64,000 bases of DNA from Planococcus halotolerans (lineage in GTDB: Bacteria > Bacillota > Bacilli > Bacillales_A > Planococcaceae), in contig NZ_QLZR01000003.1 of the NCBI RefSeq assembly GCF_003289955.1, positions 62,001-126,000 of the forward strand. The letters are read 5' to 3'. The notes beneath the pieces are model-generated. The model saw only the letters and a list, made by a program, of their open reading frames with translations. It ran no database searches and was not told where the DNA came from. The translations under genes were made by a program, and so were the position numbers. Positions 17,523-24,724 of this stretch are shown here, in pieces (within the stretch, counting starts at the first letter, position 1; each line of letters opens with the position of its first letter).

Positions 17523-17614
17523 TCTTATAGTTTCTGTTTTTTATCTTACGGTTTTGTGTTTCTATCTTACAATTTCTACTTTCCATCTAACGATTTCACA
17601 CATTTATCTAACGG
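17523..17614 (+). repeat. Family B 21-bp phased array (composite 2)
   Basis: Cores TCTTATAG, TCTTACGG, TCTTACAA, TCTAACGA and TCTAACGG start at 17523, 17544, 17565, 17586 and 17607, exactly 21 apart. Confidence 0.8.
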
Positions 17615-17732
17615 TTTGCAAATCACACTCCACACCACTTTCTTATAAAATACATCCACCTTCTCCCATATTCCATATTCTCACAGCTGCCCGGTTGTGC
17701 TACTCTGAATATAGCAGTGGAGGGGATAGCAG

Positions 17733-18275
17733 ATGTTTACATACAAGATCGATGAAGAGTTGTCGTTGAAATTATTGGAAGAGAAAGATGCGGAGCGGTT
17801 GTTTGAGCTGACGGACGGTTCGCGCGCTTATTTGAAGGAATGGCTGCCGTGGCTGGATTATACGAAGACGATAGAGAATTCGCGTGACTATATTCGCATG
17901 AGCCGAAAGAACTTCGCGGAAAATGCGACGTTGAATACGGGAATTATTTATAAAGGTGAAGTCGTTGGAATAGCCGGGTTCAATGAGCTGGCATGGACGA
18001 ATAAGACGGCGAAAATCGGTTATTGGCTGGGGCAGGATTATCAAGGGCACGGGATTATGACACGGGTGGCGGAAGCGCTGACGGAAATTTCGTTTGGGCA
18101 TTTAGGCATGAACCGTACGGAAATCCGGGTGGCGACTGACAACCGCAAGAGCCGCGGAATTCCGGAGCGTCTCGGGTACACGGAAGAGGGAACGCTGCGT
18201 CAGGTGGAATGGCTGTATGACCATTTTGTCGATCACATCGTTTACGCAATACTGGCGTCGGAGTGGAAGAAATAA
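17733..18275 (+). CDS. GNAT N-acetyltransferase, RimJ/RimL-like
   Basis: A 180-residue acetyl-CoA-dependent acetyltransferase. It has the RimL-type features WLPWLD near residue 35, IGYWLGQDYQGHGIMTRV near 96-113 (acetyl-CoA binding, the usual QGxG/A) and TDNRKSRGIPERLGY near 136-150. A strong GGAGGGGATAGCAG precedes the ATG. It stands alone and ends before a stem-loop. Substrate, whether ribosomal protein, other protein or small amine, is not predictable. Confidence 0.88.
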   Translation: MFTYKIDEELSLKLLEEKDAERLFELTDGSRAYLKEWLPWLDYTKTIENSRDYIRMSRKNFAENATLNTGIIYKGEVVGIAGFNELAWTNKTAKIGYWLGQDYQGHGIMTRVAEALTEISFGHLGMNRTEIRVATDNRKSRGIPERLGYTEEGTLRQVEWLYDHFVDHIVYAILASEWKK

Positions 18276-18312
18276 GAGGCCGATTTGAAAAATGGATTTA
18301 ATAGTTTTAAAA

Positions 18313-18352
18313 TAGAGCCTATGCCTTTAAAATTTAAGGGTAGGCTATTACC
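18313..18352 (+). terminator. Probable terminator after the acetyltransferase
   Basis: TAGAGCCTA pairs with TAGGCTATTA around an inner CCTTTAAA / TTTAAGG stem. The T tract is weak. Confidence 0.5.
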
Positions 18353-18374
18353 TTAGAGCATGGAGGAAGACACA

Positions 18375-18662
18375 ATGAAATTTTTAGGAATCGGAATTGT
18401 CACGGCTGCCATCAGCATGTTGCTCGGCTACTTCCTGGAAGACTGGAACCTGGCATTCCTGATCGCAGGCATACTGGGAATCGTCGGCGTCCTTTGGGGA
18501 CTGCTGTTTTCAGGTGTACTTAAAGGATCCGGCGGCATGGAGCGCATGACCAGCTCTGAACGCCGCAAGGAAAGCGCAAGACGCAACGCGAGAATGAGAA
18601 ACGCCTTTTTATTCGCATTGCCGAATCTATTGGCTGCCCTTGCAGCTTTGTGGATTTTCTAA
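18375..18662 (+). CDS. DUF5316-like small membrane protein
   Basis: A 95-residue protein with two N-terminal membrane helices (about residues 3-22 and 27-47), a charged loop rich in Arg (SSERRKESARRNARMRN) and a C-terminal helix (residues 74-94). Size and pattern match the Bacillales DUF5316 family as I remember it. An in-frame ATG at 18360 lies on the GGAGGA site itself, so ATG 18375 is chosen. The function is unknown. Confidence 0.68.
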   Translation: MKFLGIGIVTAAISMLLGYFLEDWNLAFLIAGILGIVGVLWGLLFSGVLKGSGGMERMTSSERRKESARRNARMRNAFLFALPNLLAALAALWIF

Positions 18663-18676
18663 TATGCATTATCGAA

Positions 18677-18716
18677 AATGACCTTCGAGCCAAATGGACT
18701 CGGGGGTTATTTTTTT
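18677..18716 (+). terminator. Terminator after the DUF5316-like gene
   Basis: Imperfect stem AATGACC-TTCGAG / CTCGGG-GGTTATT followed by TTTTTT. Confidence 0.65.
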
Positions 18717-18801
18717 CGGTTGTTAAAAGGGATTCTGAAACTTCATGGCGAATTAAACCGGAAGATATGAGATAATCTGGAAAAGGTTGAGGAGGCGCGA
18801 T

Positions 18802-19029
18802 GTGTTAAAGAAGATTTTGATAGGCGCGTTTATATTTTTTATCGGGTTTACGATTAAGAATGTAAGAAATGGCGAGAAAATGATTTTGGAAGACATCCTG
18901 TTACTCGCCGGTGTAGCTCTGGTAGTCTTTGCGTTTAAGGAATGGGTGGAAGTTCCATACGATTGGGATAAGCATAAAAATAAAAACAAAGATAAAGATA
19001 AAAATAAAGAGAAGAAAAATCTCAACTAG
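18802..19029 (+). CDS. Small membrane protein with Lys/Asp-rich tail
   Basis: A 75-residue protein with two predicted membrane helices (about residues 5-19 and 33-49) and a striking C-terminal run of alternating Lys, Asp and Asn. The tail derives from an A-rich stretch of AAAAAY and GATAAA codons. The start GTG lies six bases after AGGAGG at 18790-18795; the TTG further up overlaps that site. No family was recognised. Confidence 0.55.
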   Translation: MLKKILIGAFIFFIGFTIKNVRNGEKMILEDILLLAGVALVVFAFKEWVEVPYDWDKHKNKNKDKDKNKEKKNLN

Positions 19030-19043
19030 ATTGGGATTTTTTT
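19013..19043 (+). terminator. Terminator overlapping the stop codon
   Basis: AAATCTCAA / TTGGGATTT with loop CTAG is followed by TTTTTATTT. The left arm lies in the last codons of the gene. Confidence 0.65.
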
Positions 19044-19176
19044 ATTTGCACACTACATTTTTTTCGTGGAAAACAGTAGAGAAAGCCCAAAGGTTTTTAT
19101 TTTCAGAAAAAGGGGAATACTTTGGGAACAAATTTTTTATGGCAATACCATCACATGAAGCGAAGGAGGGCATCCG

Positions 19177-19935
19177 ATGTTGGGATATTACAGCAAGCTA
19201 TCAACGGAAGTCTATGGAGTCGATAAGCCGATAGGGACATCGTTCGGCGATGTGGAGTTCTATCTGGACCGGCTCGCCGGCATCACTGGGCGCATCCTTG
19301 AACCGGCAACCGGAACAGGACGTATGCTCGTACCTTTGCTTGAGAATAATTTAGACGTGGACGGATTCGACAGTTCACCGGAAATGCTGGAGATGTGCAG
19401 AAAGAATTGCGAAGAACGAAGGTTAACACCGAATCTGTTTGAAGCGGATATGCTGACTTTTTCGCTTGGTACGGAATATGACGCAATCGTTGTTCCGGCC
19501 GGAACATTCCTGCTGCTTCATGAGCGGGAAGCTTCGTTCACAGCGTTAAAGAACTTCCATCAGCATTTAAAGCCTGGCGGCAAACTGATTATGGATCTGT
19601 ATTTGCCGACGGACAATGAAGTGGGAAATTCGACGCTGCGTTCGTGGGAGCTCGAAGACGGCGAAGTGATCACGCTCGAAACAACGACGACAGAAATTGA
19701 CCACATCAATCAATTCAGTGTGGCGCATAACCGCTACGAGAGGTGGAAAGGCGGGAAACTGCTGGATACCGAGCTCGAGCGCTTTGCGATGCGCTGGTAC
19801 GGCGTCGAGGAATTCCGCACTATTCTCGAGAACCACGGTTTCCGCGAAATTGTGATTTCCGCCGATTACCAATACGGCAAATATCCGGATAGTCCGCAGC
19901 AGAGCATTACGTTTGAAGCGGTTGCGGAGAAATAA
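19177..19935 (+). CDS. Class I SAM-dependent methyltransferase
   Basis: A 252-residue cytosolic methyltransferase of the Methyltransf_25 type. Motif I is LEPATGTGRML near residues 41-51 (SAM-binding glycine loop), the acidic motif II is VDGFDSSPEML near 62, and motif IV/post-motif regions are FEADMLTF and LKPGGKLIMDLY near 129. AAGGAGGG six bases before the ATG is strong. Single gene with its own terminator. Substrate unknown. Confidence 0.88.
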   Translation: MLGYYSKLSTEVYGVDKPIGTSFGDVEFYLDRLAGITGRILEPATGTGRMLVPLLENNLDVDGFDSSPEMLEMCRKNCEERRLTPNLFEADMLTFSLGTEYDAIVVPAGTFLLLHEREASFTALKNFHQHLKPGGKLIMDLYLPTDNEVGNSTLRSWELEDGEVITLETTTTEIDHINQFSVAHNRYERWKGGKLLDTELERFAMRWYGVEEFRTILENHGFREIVISADYQYGKYPDSPQQSITFEAVAEK

Positions 19936-19941
19936 GATAGC

Positions 19942-19978
19942 AAAAAGAGCCTGGATAACTTTCCAGGCTCTTTCTTTT
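19942..19978. terminator. Bidirectional terminator
   Basis: Stem AAGAGCCTGG / CCAGGCTCTT with an 8-base loop lies between convergent genes, with A and T tracts on its two sides. Confidence 0.88.
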
Positions 19979-19983
19979 TGAAT

Positions 19984-20208
19984 TTATTTAGCTTCCGTTT
20001 CTTCATCATTGCGGTATTCCAAAATGTCGCCGGGCTGGCAATCGAGGGCTTTGCAGATGGCCTCGAGAGTTGAAAAGCGGATCGCTTTCGCTTTGCCGTT
20101 TTTCAGAATGGACAGATTCGCCATGGTGATGCCGACTCGTTCCGTCAGTTCGGTCACGCTCATTTTCCGTTTTGCCAACATAACATCAATATTGATAATA
20201 ATCGCCAT
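19984..20208 (-). CDS. YozG-like XRE/HTH transcriptional regulator
   Basis: A 74-residue single-domain helix-turn-helix protein. The HTH runs through MSVTELTERVGITMANLSILKNG (about residues 16-38) and is followed by the typical ALDCQPGDILEY end. It is encoded 10 bases after a DUF2975 gene, a standing pair in Firmicutes in which the regulator probably controls the operon. GAGGTGACGATA before ATG 20208 fixes the start. The shared promoter holds an A+T-rich inverted repeat (20750-20778), a likely binding site. Confidence 0.87.
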   Translation of the reverse strand: MAIIINIDVMLAKRKMSVTELTERVGITMANLSILKNGKAKAIRFSTLEAICKALDCQPGDILEYRNDEETEAK

Positions 20209-20218
20209 TATCGTCACC

Positions 20219-20698
20219 TCAGACCGTTAAATCGTTTTCAGATTTTATTTCAATCGCATTTTCAAAAAGCTTTTGGAGCACTGCCGCAAAAACGGCGATG
20301 ACAAATGCACCGAATGTAATGACCATGCCCAGTCCGCCAAGCCCCGGCGCATCATCGACCTGCGCCATGTAAAGGATGAGCGGCAGGCACAGAATGTAAA
20401 TCCCCGTAATGGTCAGCGCGCAATATTTGATGTTTTTCAGCGCTTTGACCGACAGTACCGAGAACGCGATGTTCTTGTCGATGTAACTCAACAGTTTCAG
20501 CGACTGGTACAACGCAATAAAATAGGCGATTGCTGTTACATAAAGCGCAATCATGAAGATCCATTGCAGGAAAGCCCATTCCGGCAAGAGTTCAGCGATA
20601 AAAGAGCTGAGCGGGGGCACGACAAATATGCAGATTGCCAGTACCGGCAGCGCCATAAGCACGATGACGACTTTCAAGAAGATGGTTTCCCGTTTCAT
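20219..20698 (-). CDS. DUF2975 membrane protein
   Basis: A 159-residue protein with four membrane segments (about residues 7-27, 44-66, 92-112 and 124-146), the loop KLLSYIDKNIAFSVLSVKALK and the conserved end AIEIKSENDLTV. These are hallmarks of DUF2975. GAGGTGCTGAAT precedes ATG 20698. It is the first gene of an operon with the YozG-like regulator. A paralogue lies at 61750-62238 without a regulator. The function is unknown; such pairs resemble sensor-type membrane protein plus regulator modules. Confidence 0.85.
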   Translation of the reverse strand: MKRETIFLKVVIVLMALPVLAICIFVVPPLSSFIAELLPEWAFLQWIFMIALYVTAIAYFIALYQSLKLLSYIDKNIAFSVLSVKALKNIKYCALTITGIYILCLPLILYMAQVDDAPGLGGLGMVITFGAFVIAVFAAVLQKLFENAIEIKSENDLTV

Positions 20699-20749
20699 AT
20701 TCAGCACCTCGTTCACAAATTCTTATACTGAAGATACCATATATTTTAT

Positions 20750-20778
20750 CGAATATCAATAAATAATTATTGAATATG
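20750..20778. promoter_or_regulatory. Inverted repeat upstream of the DUF2975-yozG operon
   Basis: GAATATCAATAA and TTATTGAATATG face each other around ATAA. Near-identical half-sites form a perfect palindrome upstream of the other DUF2975 gene (62281-62307), so this is a likely operator for the YozG-like regulator. Confidence 0.55.
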
Positions 20779-20894
20779 AATTGACTTGAGCGAGATGTAA
20801 GATAGGGGAAAGAACAAGGAAAAACACCCTGGTGTGAAAGCTTTGAATAAAAAAGCGTTTCTCGCAATTAGGGTGTTAGTTGCATATTTAAATT

Positions 20895-21191
20895 TTACCA
20901 AAGTGGTTTTTGTTCATTTGACAGTTTGATTGTAAAAGGGATACAGGTAAGCATACCGATAACAAACAAAGCGACAAAAGAAATGAATACTGCAATATTT
21001 AAATCGTAAAAGGAGTTTAACAACACAAATATGAACAAGGGAATGAATGTAAATAACGAGATGCCTAATTGTGATTTCGGAGCTACATATTGCCGCTCAC
21101 CGCAATTCGGACAGGTTTTGTTATTTTTAAATCCAATTTTAACTGTATCAGACCAACTCCATTTATAATTACAGTTTTGACAGTTCGGCAT
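20895..21191 (-). CDS. CXXC-20-CXXC zinc-ribbon membrane protein (TIGR04104-like)
   Basis: A 98-residue protein. The N-terminal zinc ribbon C4-x2-C7 ... C27-x2-C30 (CQNCNYKWSW, CPNCGERQY) is followed by two membrane helices. It matches the Bacillales CXXC-20-CXXC family. A paralogue lies at 26067-26369 with the same end (NE.P.W). AGGGGGAAACAA precedes the ATG. It is part of a leftward run of small membrane-protein genes. The function is unknown. Confidence 0.8.
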   Translation of the reverse strand: MPNCQNCNYKWSWSDTVKIGFKNNKTCPNCGERQYVAPKSQLGISLFTFIPLFIFVLLNSFYDLNIAVFISFVALFVIGMLTCIPFTIKLSNEQKPLW

Positions 21192-21223
21192 TTGTTTCCC
21201 CCTTAGTTTTAAAATACAGAGTG

Positions 21224-21406
21224 TCAGGCCTTCTCTTTTCTACGCTGAATATATGGCTTTGCCGCCAAGTAGCCAGCAAGCAGCATGCACAAGGCGGAAA
21301 TTACGAAAATGATCAACTTGCCATTAAAGTGCATATCGGAATTGGCGACGATGATAGTGGTCATCAATGCTATAAACAACAGTGGGAATATTTTATTATC
21401 ACGCAT
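21224..21406 (-). CDS. Small membrane protein
   Basis: A 60-residue protein with two membrane helices (about residues 5-22 and 28-49) and a basic tail QRRKEKA. GAGGT seven bases before ATG 21406 sets the start and makes the upstream in-frame ATG (21445) unlikely. It belongs to the leftward cluster 20895-21919. No family recognised. Confidence 0.6.
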   Translation of the reverse strand: MRDNKIFPLLFIALMTTIIVANSDMHFNGKLIIFVISALCMLLAGYLAAKPYIQRRKEKA

Positions 21407-21431
21407 TAGTGGTACCTCGATTTCCCTGGAT

Positions 21432-21614
21432 TTATTGCCCGGCATCTTTCATTCGATGGCTAGCGTTGATAAAGAACAAAGTGGCAATGAAGAAAATAAT
21501 TACGGACAGCATCATCGCGATTCCTGAATAGTCGTCGTCAAAGAAACTGAAATTCATTAAGTTGACGAACATCATGAGGATGAGGCTTATGTATAATCCT
21601 TTTAGTTGGTTCAT
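21432..21614 (-). CDS. Small membrane protein
   Basis: A 60-residue protein with two hydrophobic helices separated by FFDDDYSG. A good GGAGGTGCAACC precedes the ATG. It lies in the same orientation as its neighbours with short gaps, so it is probably co-transcribed. No family recognised. Confidence 0.6.
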   Translation of the reverse strand: MNQLKGLYISLILMMFVNLMNFSFFDDDYSGIAMMLSVIIFFIATLFFINASHRMKDAGQ

Positions 21615-21658
21615 GGTTGCACCTCCAAACAGTTACAGAAAAATACGACCTTTATTAT

Positions 21659-21919
21659 TTAGATAACCATGCTTAAAAAGAAAGGTGCTGCTAAAAGACC
21701 GAAAATCAGCAGGACGCCAAGCTTGCCGTCCATTTTTCTGCGCAGAAATTCGAAGCGTTCCTCAAGTTTTTGGGAAACGACAAGCAGTCCGAAAAATAAG
21801 ACCATATAAACGGCGTAGGCAGCCCAGCGGTTTTCACCGAGCCTTGGTTCGATGCCGAAGAAAAAGACAGTCAGTAAAAGCATGACCAGCACCATATAAA
21901 GTAATGTACCGATTTTCAA
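21659..21919 (-). CDS. Small membrane protein
   Basis: An 86-residue protein with three hydrophobic helices (about residues 4-22, 33-48 and 68-85) and a charged cytoplasmic loop EERFEFLRRKMDGK. The start is TTG behind AAGGTGGAG. It lies in the same leftward run. The function is unknown. Confidence 0.58.
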   Translation of the reverse strand: MKIGTLLYMVLVMLLLTVFFFGIEPRLGENRWAAYAVYMVLFFGLLVVSQKLEERFEFLRRKMDGKLGVLLIFGLLAAPFFLSMVI

Positions 21920-21931
21920 GCTAACTCCACC

Positions 21932-22288
21932 TTACTTCCGATTAAGATCAACCGCATCCCATATCAAAAACTTCAATTTTTCTTCATCAATTTCGTCCAC
22001 TTTACGGATCCGGACGTGGCGCATTTTCTTGCCTTCGCCTTCAAGCATATTATTGCGGTCTTCCAGCTCCGTGCCGCGGTAGAATCCGAAATTGACATGG
22101 CTCTTCGCGGTCTGCATATAGCACACCAGCCCTTCTTTCGAATAGCTCGGTTTTGACCATTTGATCTGTTCATCGATTTCCGGATAAGCTTCGAACACCA
22201 CGCCTCTCAAGCGTTTGACGATTGCCTGCACCGGTTCGCCCAGCCCGTCGATGAATTCGTCCACTTGCGGATCCATTTTGCTTTGCAT
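21932..22288 (-). CDS. DUF1801 (YdhG-like) domain protein
   Basis: A 118-residue soluble protein. The DUF1801 fold is seen in IVKRLRGVVFEAYPEIDEQIKWSKPSY-type sequence, the CYMQTAKSHVNFGFYRG strand region and the HVRIRKVDEID end. These domains occur in proteins linked to iron or frataxin-like functions and in uncharacterised stress proteins. AAAGGGGGCGGCAAGG precedes ATG 22288; the longer frame to 22324 lacks a site. Single-domain form of usual size. Confidence 0.8.
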   Translation of the reverse strand: MQSKMDPQVDEFIDGLGEPVQAIVKRLRGVVFEAYPEIDEQIKWSKPSYSKEGLVCYMQTAKSHVNFGFYRGTELEDRNNMLEGEGKKMRHVRIRKVDEIDEEKLKFLIWDAVDLNRK

Positions 22289-22411
22289 CCTTGCCGCCCC
22301 CTTTTCGTCTATTGTTATACTCATTATAACGTTAATGATGTGCCAATTGGGGATAGTTTACAGAATCGTTTATTCAAATAAAACCGTAAACTACTGTAAG
22401 GAGGACTTCAC

Positions 22412-22813
22412 GTGCAGCAATACCAAGGGTTCTTAATTACGATTGCATTGATTTTATTGATTGTGCTCACCAGCCGTTATTTCAAATGGTGGGTGAAGGG
22501 GATAATCACAATCTATTACATCGCTTTTGCTTATATTTTCATCACCGTCAGAAATGAAATCAATCAGAAATACGAAGGCATACAACCGGTGCCGGAAGCG
22601 TATTGGGATGAAAATTCCGAATGGGTCTACCAAATGAGCGATTTCCTGCATGTGCCGCTGTTCGTGATTCTTGTCTATATCTATATCAGGTGGATCCGGC
22701 GGGTGGATACAGCCTGGGCTAAGGTGCTGATTGTGCTGACGCTTATTCCAGCGACGATACTCTTTCTGTTTTCCCATTTCATGTTTAACTTCGGCTATGG
22801 CTATCGACCGTAA
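22412..22813 (+). CDS. Hypothetical membrane protein
   Basis: A 133-residue protein with four membrane segments (about residues 7-20, 28-46, 79-94 and 103-122) and a Glu/Tyr-rich outer loop between the second and third. The start is GTG with GGAGGACTTCAC in front. It is followed after 66 bases by an HTH gene with palindromic operators in the gap, so it may be part of that regulator's circuit. No family recognised. Confidence 0.62.
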   Translation: MQQYQGFLITIALILLIVLTSRYFKWWVKGIITIYYIAFAYIFITVRNEINQKYEGIQPVPEAYWDENSEWVYQMSDFLHVPLFVILVYIYIRWIRRVDTAWAKVLIVLTLIPATILFLFSHFMFNFGYGYRP

Positions 22814-22817
22814 ATAG

Positions 22818-22864
22818 TTTTATTTATAAAATAAAAAATGATATATTTTATTTATAAATAAAAT
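22818..22864. promoter_or_regulatory. Two tandem A+T palindromes before an XRE gene
   Basis: TTTTATTTATAAAATAAAA (22818-22836) and the perfect 20 bp palindrome ATTTTATTTATAAATAAAAT (22845-22864) share the half-site TTTTATTT. They lie 16 bases before the start of the HTH gene, the usual place for autoregulatory operators. Confidence 0.6.
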
Positions 22865-22879
22865 CAGAGGTGTGAAGAC

Positions 22880-23302
22880 ATGGAATTCAATGCAAAGAAT
22901 TTTGGGCAGATTCTGCGATTTCTAAGGGAGCATGACGGTTTATCGATGCTGTCGCTCGGGAAAAAGCTGGGGACATCGGCCAGCCGCATCAAGAGTTGGG
23001 AAAATGGCGACTCGGTGCCGTCGGCAAAATGGATTGTGGCGCTGAGCAGTGTGCTGGATGTGCCGCTGGATGTGCTGCTCATTACGCCGAAGGAAGAAGT
23101 TGTGCATTACAGCGACGCGGAATGGGATGACATCATGAACGGCGTCGGGGCGGTGGATAAGGTTCCGGCGGAAGAGCTGGTGGTGGCGGAGTTGACGAAG
23201 GCGGATTATCTGGAGAAGTTGTTGTCTATTTCGTCGGGATTGAGTAAGCAGGATGTGTTGGAGTTATATACGTTAGCGAAAGTGAAGGCGGAAAAAGGCT
23301 GA
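22880..23302 (+). CDS. XRE-family helix-turn-helix regulator
   Basis: A 140-residue DNA-binding protein. The N-terminal HTH_3 domain covers about residues 6-62 (LRFLREHDGLSMLSLGKKLGTS, IKSWENGDSVPS, LSSVLDVPLDVLL). The C-terminal part is helical (LTKADYLEKLLSISSGLSKQDVLELYTLAKVKAEK) and may mediate dimer formation. AGAGGTGTGAAGAC precedes the ATG. Paired palindromes immediately upstream suggest autoregulation. Its TGA stop lies within the first unit of a 20-bp repeat array. Confidence 0.85.
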   Translation: MEFNAKNFGQILRFLREHDGLSMLSLGKKLGTSASRIKSWENGDSVPSAKWIVALSSVLDVPLDVLLITPKEEVVHYSDAEWDDIMNGVGAVDKVPAEELVVAELTKADYLEKLLSISSGLSKQDVLELYTLAKVKAEKG

Positions 23303-23394
23303 ACGTTGATATAATCGCCTGAACGTAGATATAAATTCCTGAACGTAGATATAATCTCCTGAGCGTTGATATAATTTTTTGAACGGAGATATCC
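23301..23394 (+). repeat. Family D 20-bp phased array
   Basis: Five units of GAACGTWGATATAA-type start at 23301, 23321, 23341, 23361 and 23381, exactly 20 bases apart: GAACGTTGATATAA, GAACGTAGATATAA (twice), GAGCGTTGATATAA and GAACGGAGATATCC, with CCT before units 2-4. The first unit overlaps the stop codon of the XRE gene. The 20-base period is not a multiple of three, so this array is not coding. Confidence 0.85.
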
Positions 23395-23460
23395 GTCGAA
23401 AACCATATATTTCTTATCCTATTCTCCATCTCCCAAAGGTCAAAAGCATAAGAAAGGACA

Positions 23461-23478
23461 CTTTTCGCCAGCGAAAAG
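23461..23478. repeat. Dispersed TTTCGC/GCGAAA hairpin
   Basis: CTTTTCGC CA GCGAAAAG. Relatives lie at 23521-23540 and 45031-45050. Confidence 0.55.
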
Positions 23479-23520
23479 CCCTGATTAGAGCAGACCCTAA
23501 AACCAAAAACAAAAAAAGAC

Positions 23521-23540
23521 GCATTTCGCTTGCGAAATGC
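23521..23540. repeat. Dispersed TTTCGC/GCGAAA hairpin
   Basis: GCATTTCGC TT GCGAAATGC. With the flanking ATGCATCCATT its reverse complement matches the element at 45025-45050 (TGGATGC, then the hairpin), with paired A/T exchanges in the stem. Confidence 0.55.
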
Positions 23541-23561
23541 ATCCATTAAAAAGGTTCTGTC

Positions 23562-23601
23562 AAAAAATGCCGCGACTGCAAGTCAGCCGCGGCATTTTCT
23601 T
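23562..23601 (-). terminator. Terminator of the sugar O-acetyltransferase gene
   Basis: AAATGCCGCGGCTGACT pairs with AGTCGCGGCATTT on the minus strand (small bulge) and is followed by TTTGACAG. The stem is strong and may also stop transcripts from the left. Confidence 0.8.
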
Positions 23602-24160
23602 ATACTTCGATTTCCTTGATAACACGGGCAGGATTGCCACCGACAACTGTATTGGCGGGAACATCTTTCACGACAACCGCGCCTGAAGCAATGATGGCAT
23701 TATCGCCAACAGTCACACCGGGATTGATAACGGCGCGTCCGCCGATCCATACATTATTGCCGATGAATACAGGCTTGCCAAATTCCTTGCCGGCGTTGCG
23801 CTCATCGGGATGGAGCGGGTGGGTAGCTGTATAAATGTGTACACCAGGTCCCAGCTGGCAATTGTCGCCGAACCGAATTTCGCAGACGTCCAGCAGGCAG
23901 GTGTCAAAATTAGCATAGAAATTTTCGCCGATGTGGATATTATAGCCGTAATCACAGCGGATATTGGGCTCCACATAAAACTTGTCGCCCGTCGATCCAA
24001 TCAATTCCTTCAACAGCAACTTCCGGTCCGTGCCGTCCATCTCGGAAGACTTATTGAACAACCGGCTCAGCCGCCGCGCATTCAACCGCTCATTCTGAAG
24101 CGTATTATCCGTAGGATCATACATCTCCCCATCCAACATTTTCTCCTTCTCGCTTTTCAC
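23600..24160 (-). CDS. Sugar O-acetyltransferase, maltose acetyltransferase type
   Basis: A 186-residue acetyl-CoA-dependent enzyme that acetylates a sugar hydroxyl. The N-terminal Mac helix region ([19 protein letters not shown]) is followed by a left-handed beta-helix of hexapeptide repeats (for example [40 protein letters not shown]). The catalytic His lies in [10 protein letters not shown] near residue 113. The end [13 protein letters not shown] is typical. The start is GTG with AAAGGGGCGATGCAG upstream. Single gene. Confidence 0.92.
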   Translation of the reverse strand: MKSEKEKMLDGEMYDPTDNTLQNERLNARRLSRLFNKSSEMDGTDRKLLLKELIGSTGDKFYVEPNIRCDYGYNIHIGENFYANFDTCLLDVCEIRFGDNCQLGPGVHIYTATHPLHPDERNAGKEFGKPVFIGNNVWIGGRAVINPGVTVGDNAIIASGAVVVKDVPANTVVGGNPARVIKEIEV

Positions 24161-24272
24161 CCTGCATCGCCCCTTTGTCTGAAACTTGCTACCGCCATTA
24201 TAGCAGTTTCTTTTGCGGTCACTCCAATAAATCCGGAATTGCTGTTATTCAAAAGGGGGATTGTGTTCATTT

Positions 24273-24364
24273 AACAGATAGCGGTTGTGAGATGCCGAAT
24301 AGAAAGATTTTAGTGTCGTATAGATGATGGATGTTGTCGTATAACGGTTTTTTGTTATCGTATA
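24273..24364 (+). repeat. Family A 21-bp phased array (third locus, first part)
   Basis: Cores AACAGATA, GCCGAATA, GTCGTATA, GTCGTATA and ATCGTATA start at 24273, 24294, 24315, 24336 and 24357, each 21 apart; the first two are degenerate. It lies in the divergent space between the acetyltransferase and a DUF4385 gene. Confidence 0.82.
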
Positions 24365-24425
24365 AGCTTTTTCACTTCACCCCCCATCTTCACTACTGCT
24401 CACTCAGCAAAAAAGCTGAATGGTC

Positions 24426-24470
24426 GCAGTCCGCCACGCGGACTGCTGGGGCGGGGCTTTGGCCCCGCCC
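24426..24470. repeat. Double-palindrome hairpin module (third locus)
   Basis: Stem 1 GCAGTCCGC CAC GCGGACTGC (24426-24446), then TG, then stem 2 GGGCGGGGC TTTG GCCCCGCCC (24449-24470). The layout matches 14493-14533, but both stems have different bases that still pair. Confidence 0.75.
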
Positions 24471-24515
24471 GTCTTTCGGCCAATAAGAGGGTTGCTCTTT
24501 GGCTGAAGGTTCGAT

Positions 24516-24607
24516 TACATATAGAGAAACTTTAGTGTCGTATAACCTAGTTTCAGTGTCGTATGGATGAGTGATGTTATCGTATAAAAAGATTATAGTG
24601 TCGTATA
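24516..24607 (+). repeat. Family A 21-bp phased array (third locus, second part)
   Basis: Cores TACATATA, GTCGTATA, GTCGTATG, ATCGTATA and GTCGTATA start at 24516, 24537, 24558, 24579 and 24600, period 21. Confidence 0.82.
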
Positions 24608-24616
24608 GAAATTTCA

Positions 24617-24708
24617 TCTTACGATTTTTCATGTCTATCTTACGGTTTGCGCACTCTATCTTACGTTTTTCGATTTCTATCTTATAGTTTTAGTACTCTA
24701 TCTAACGT
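24617..24708 (+). repeat. Family B 21-bp phased array (third locus)
   Basis: Cores TCTTACGA, TCTTACGG, TCTTACGT, TCTTATAG and TCTAACGT start at 24617, 24638, 24659, 24680 and 24701, period 21. It directly follows the A array. Confidence 0.82.
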
Positions 24709-24724
24709 TTGGATAGCAAGTGGT

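Noticed and set aside
24393..24632. Minus-strand 79-codon frame sharing YWPKDGRG..SPAPAVR with a frame at 37660-37887
   Set aside because: The protein similarity mirrors the shared hairpin module at DNA level. The flanking parts are array units, and no ribosome site is present.
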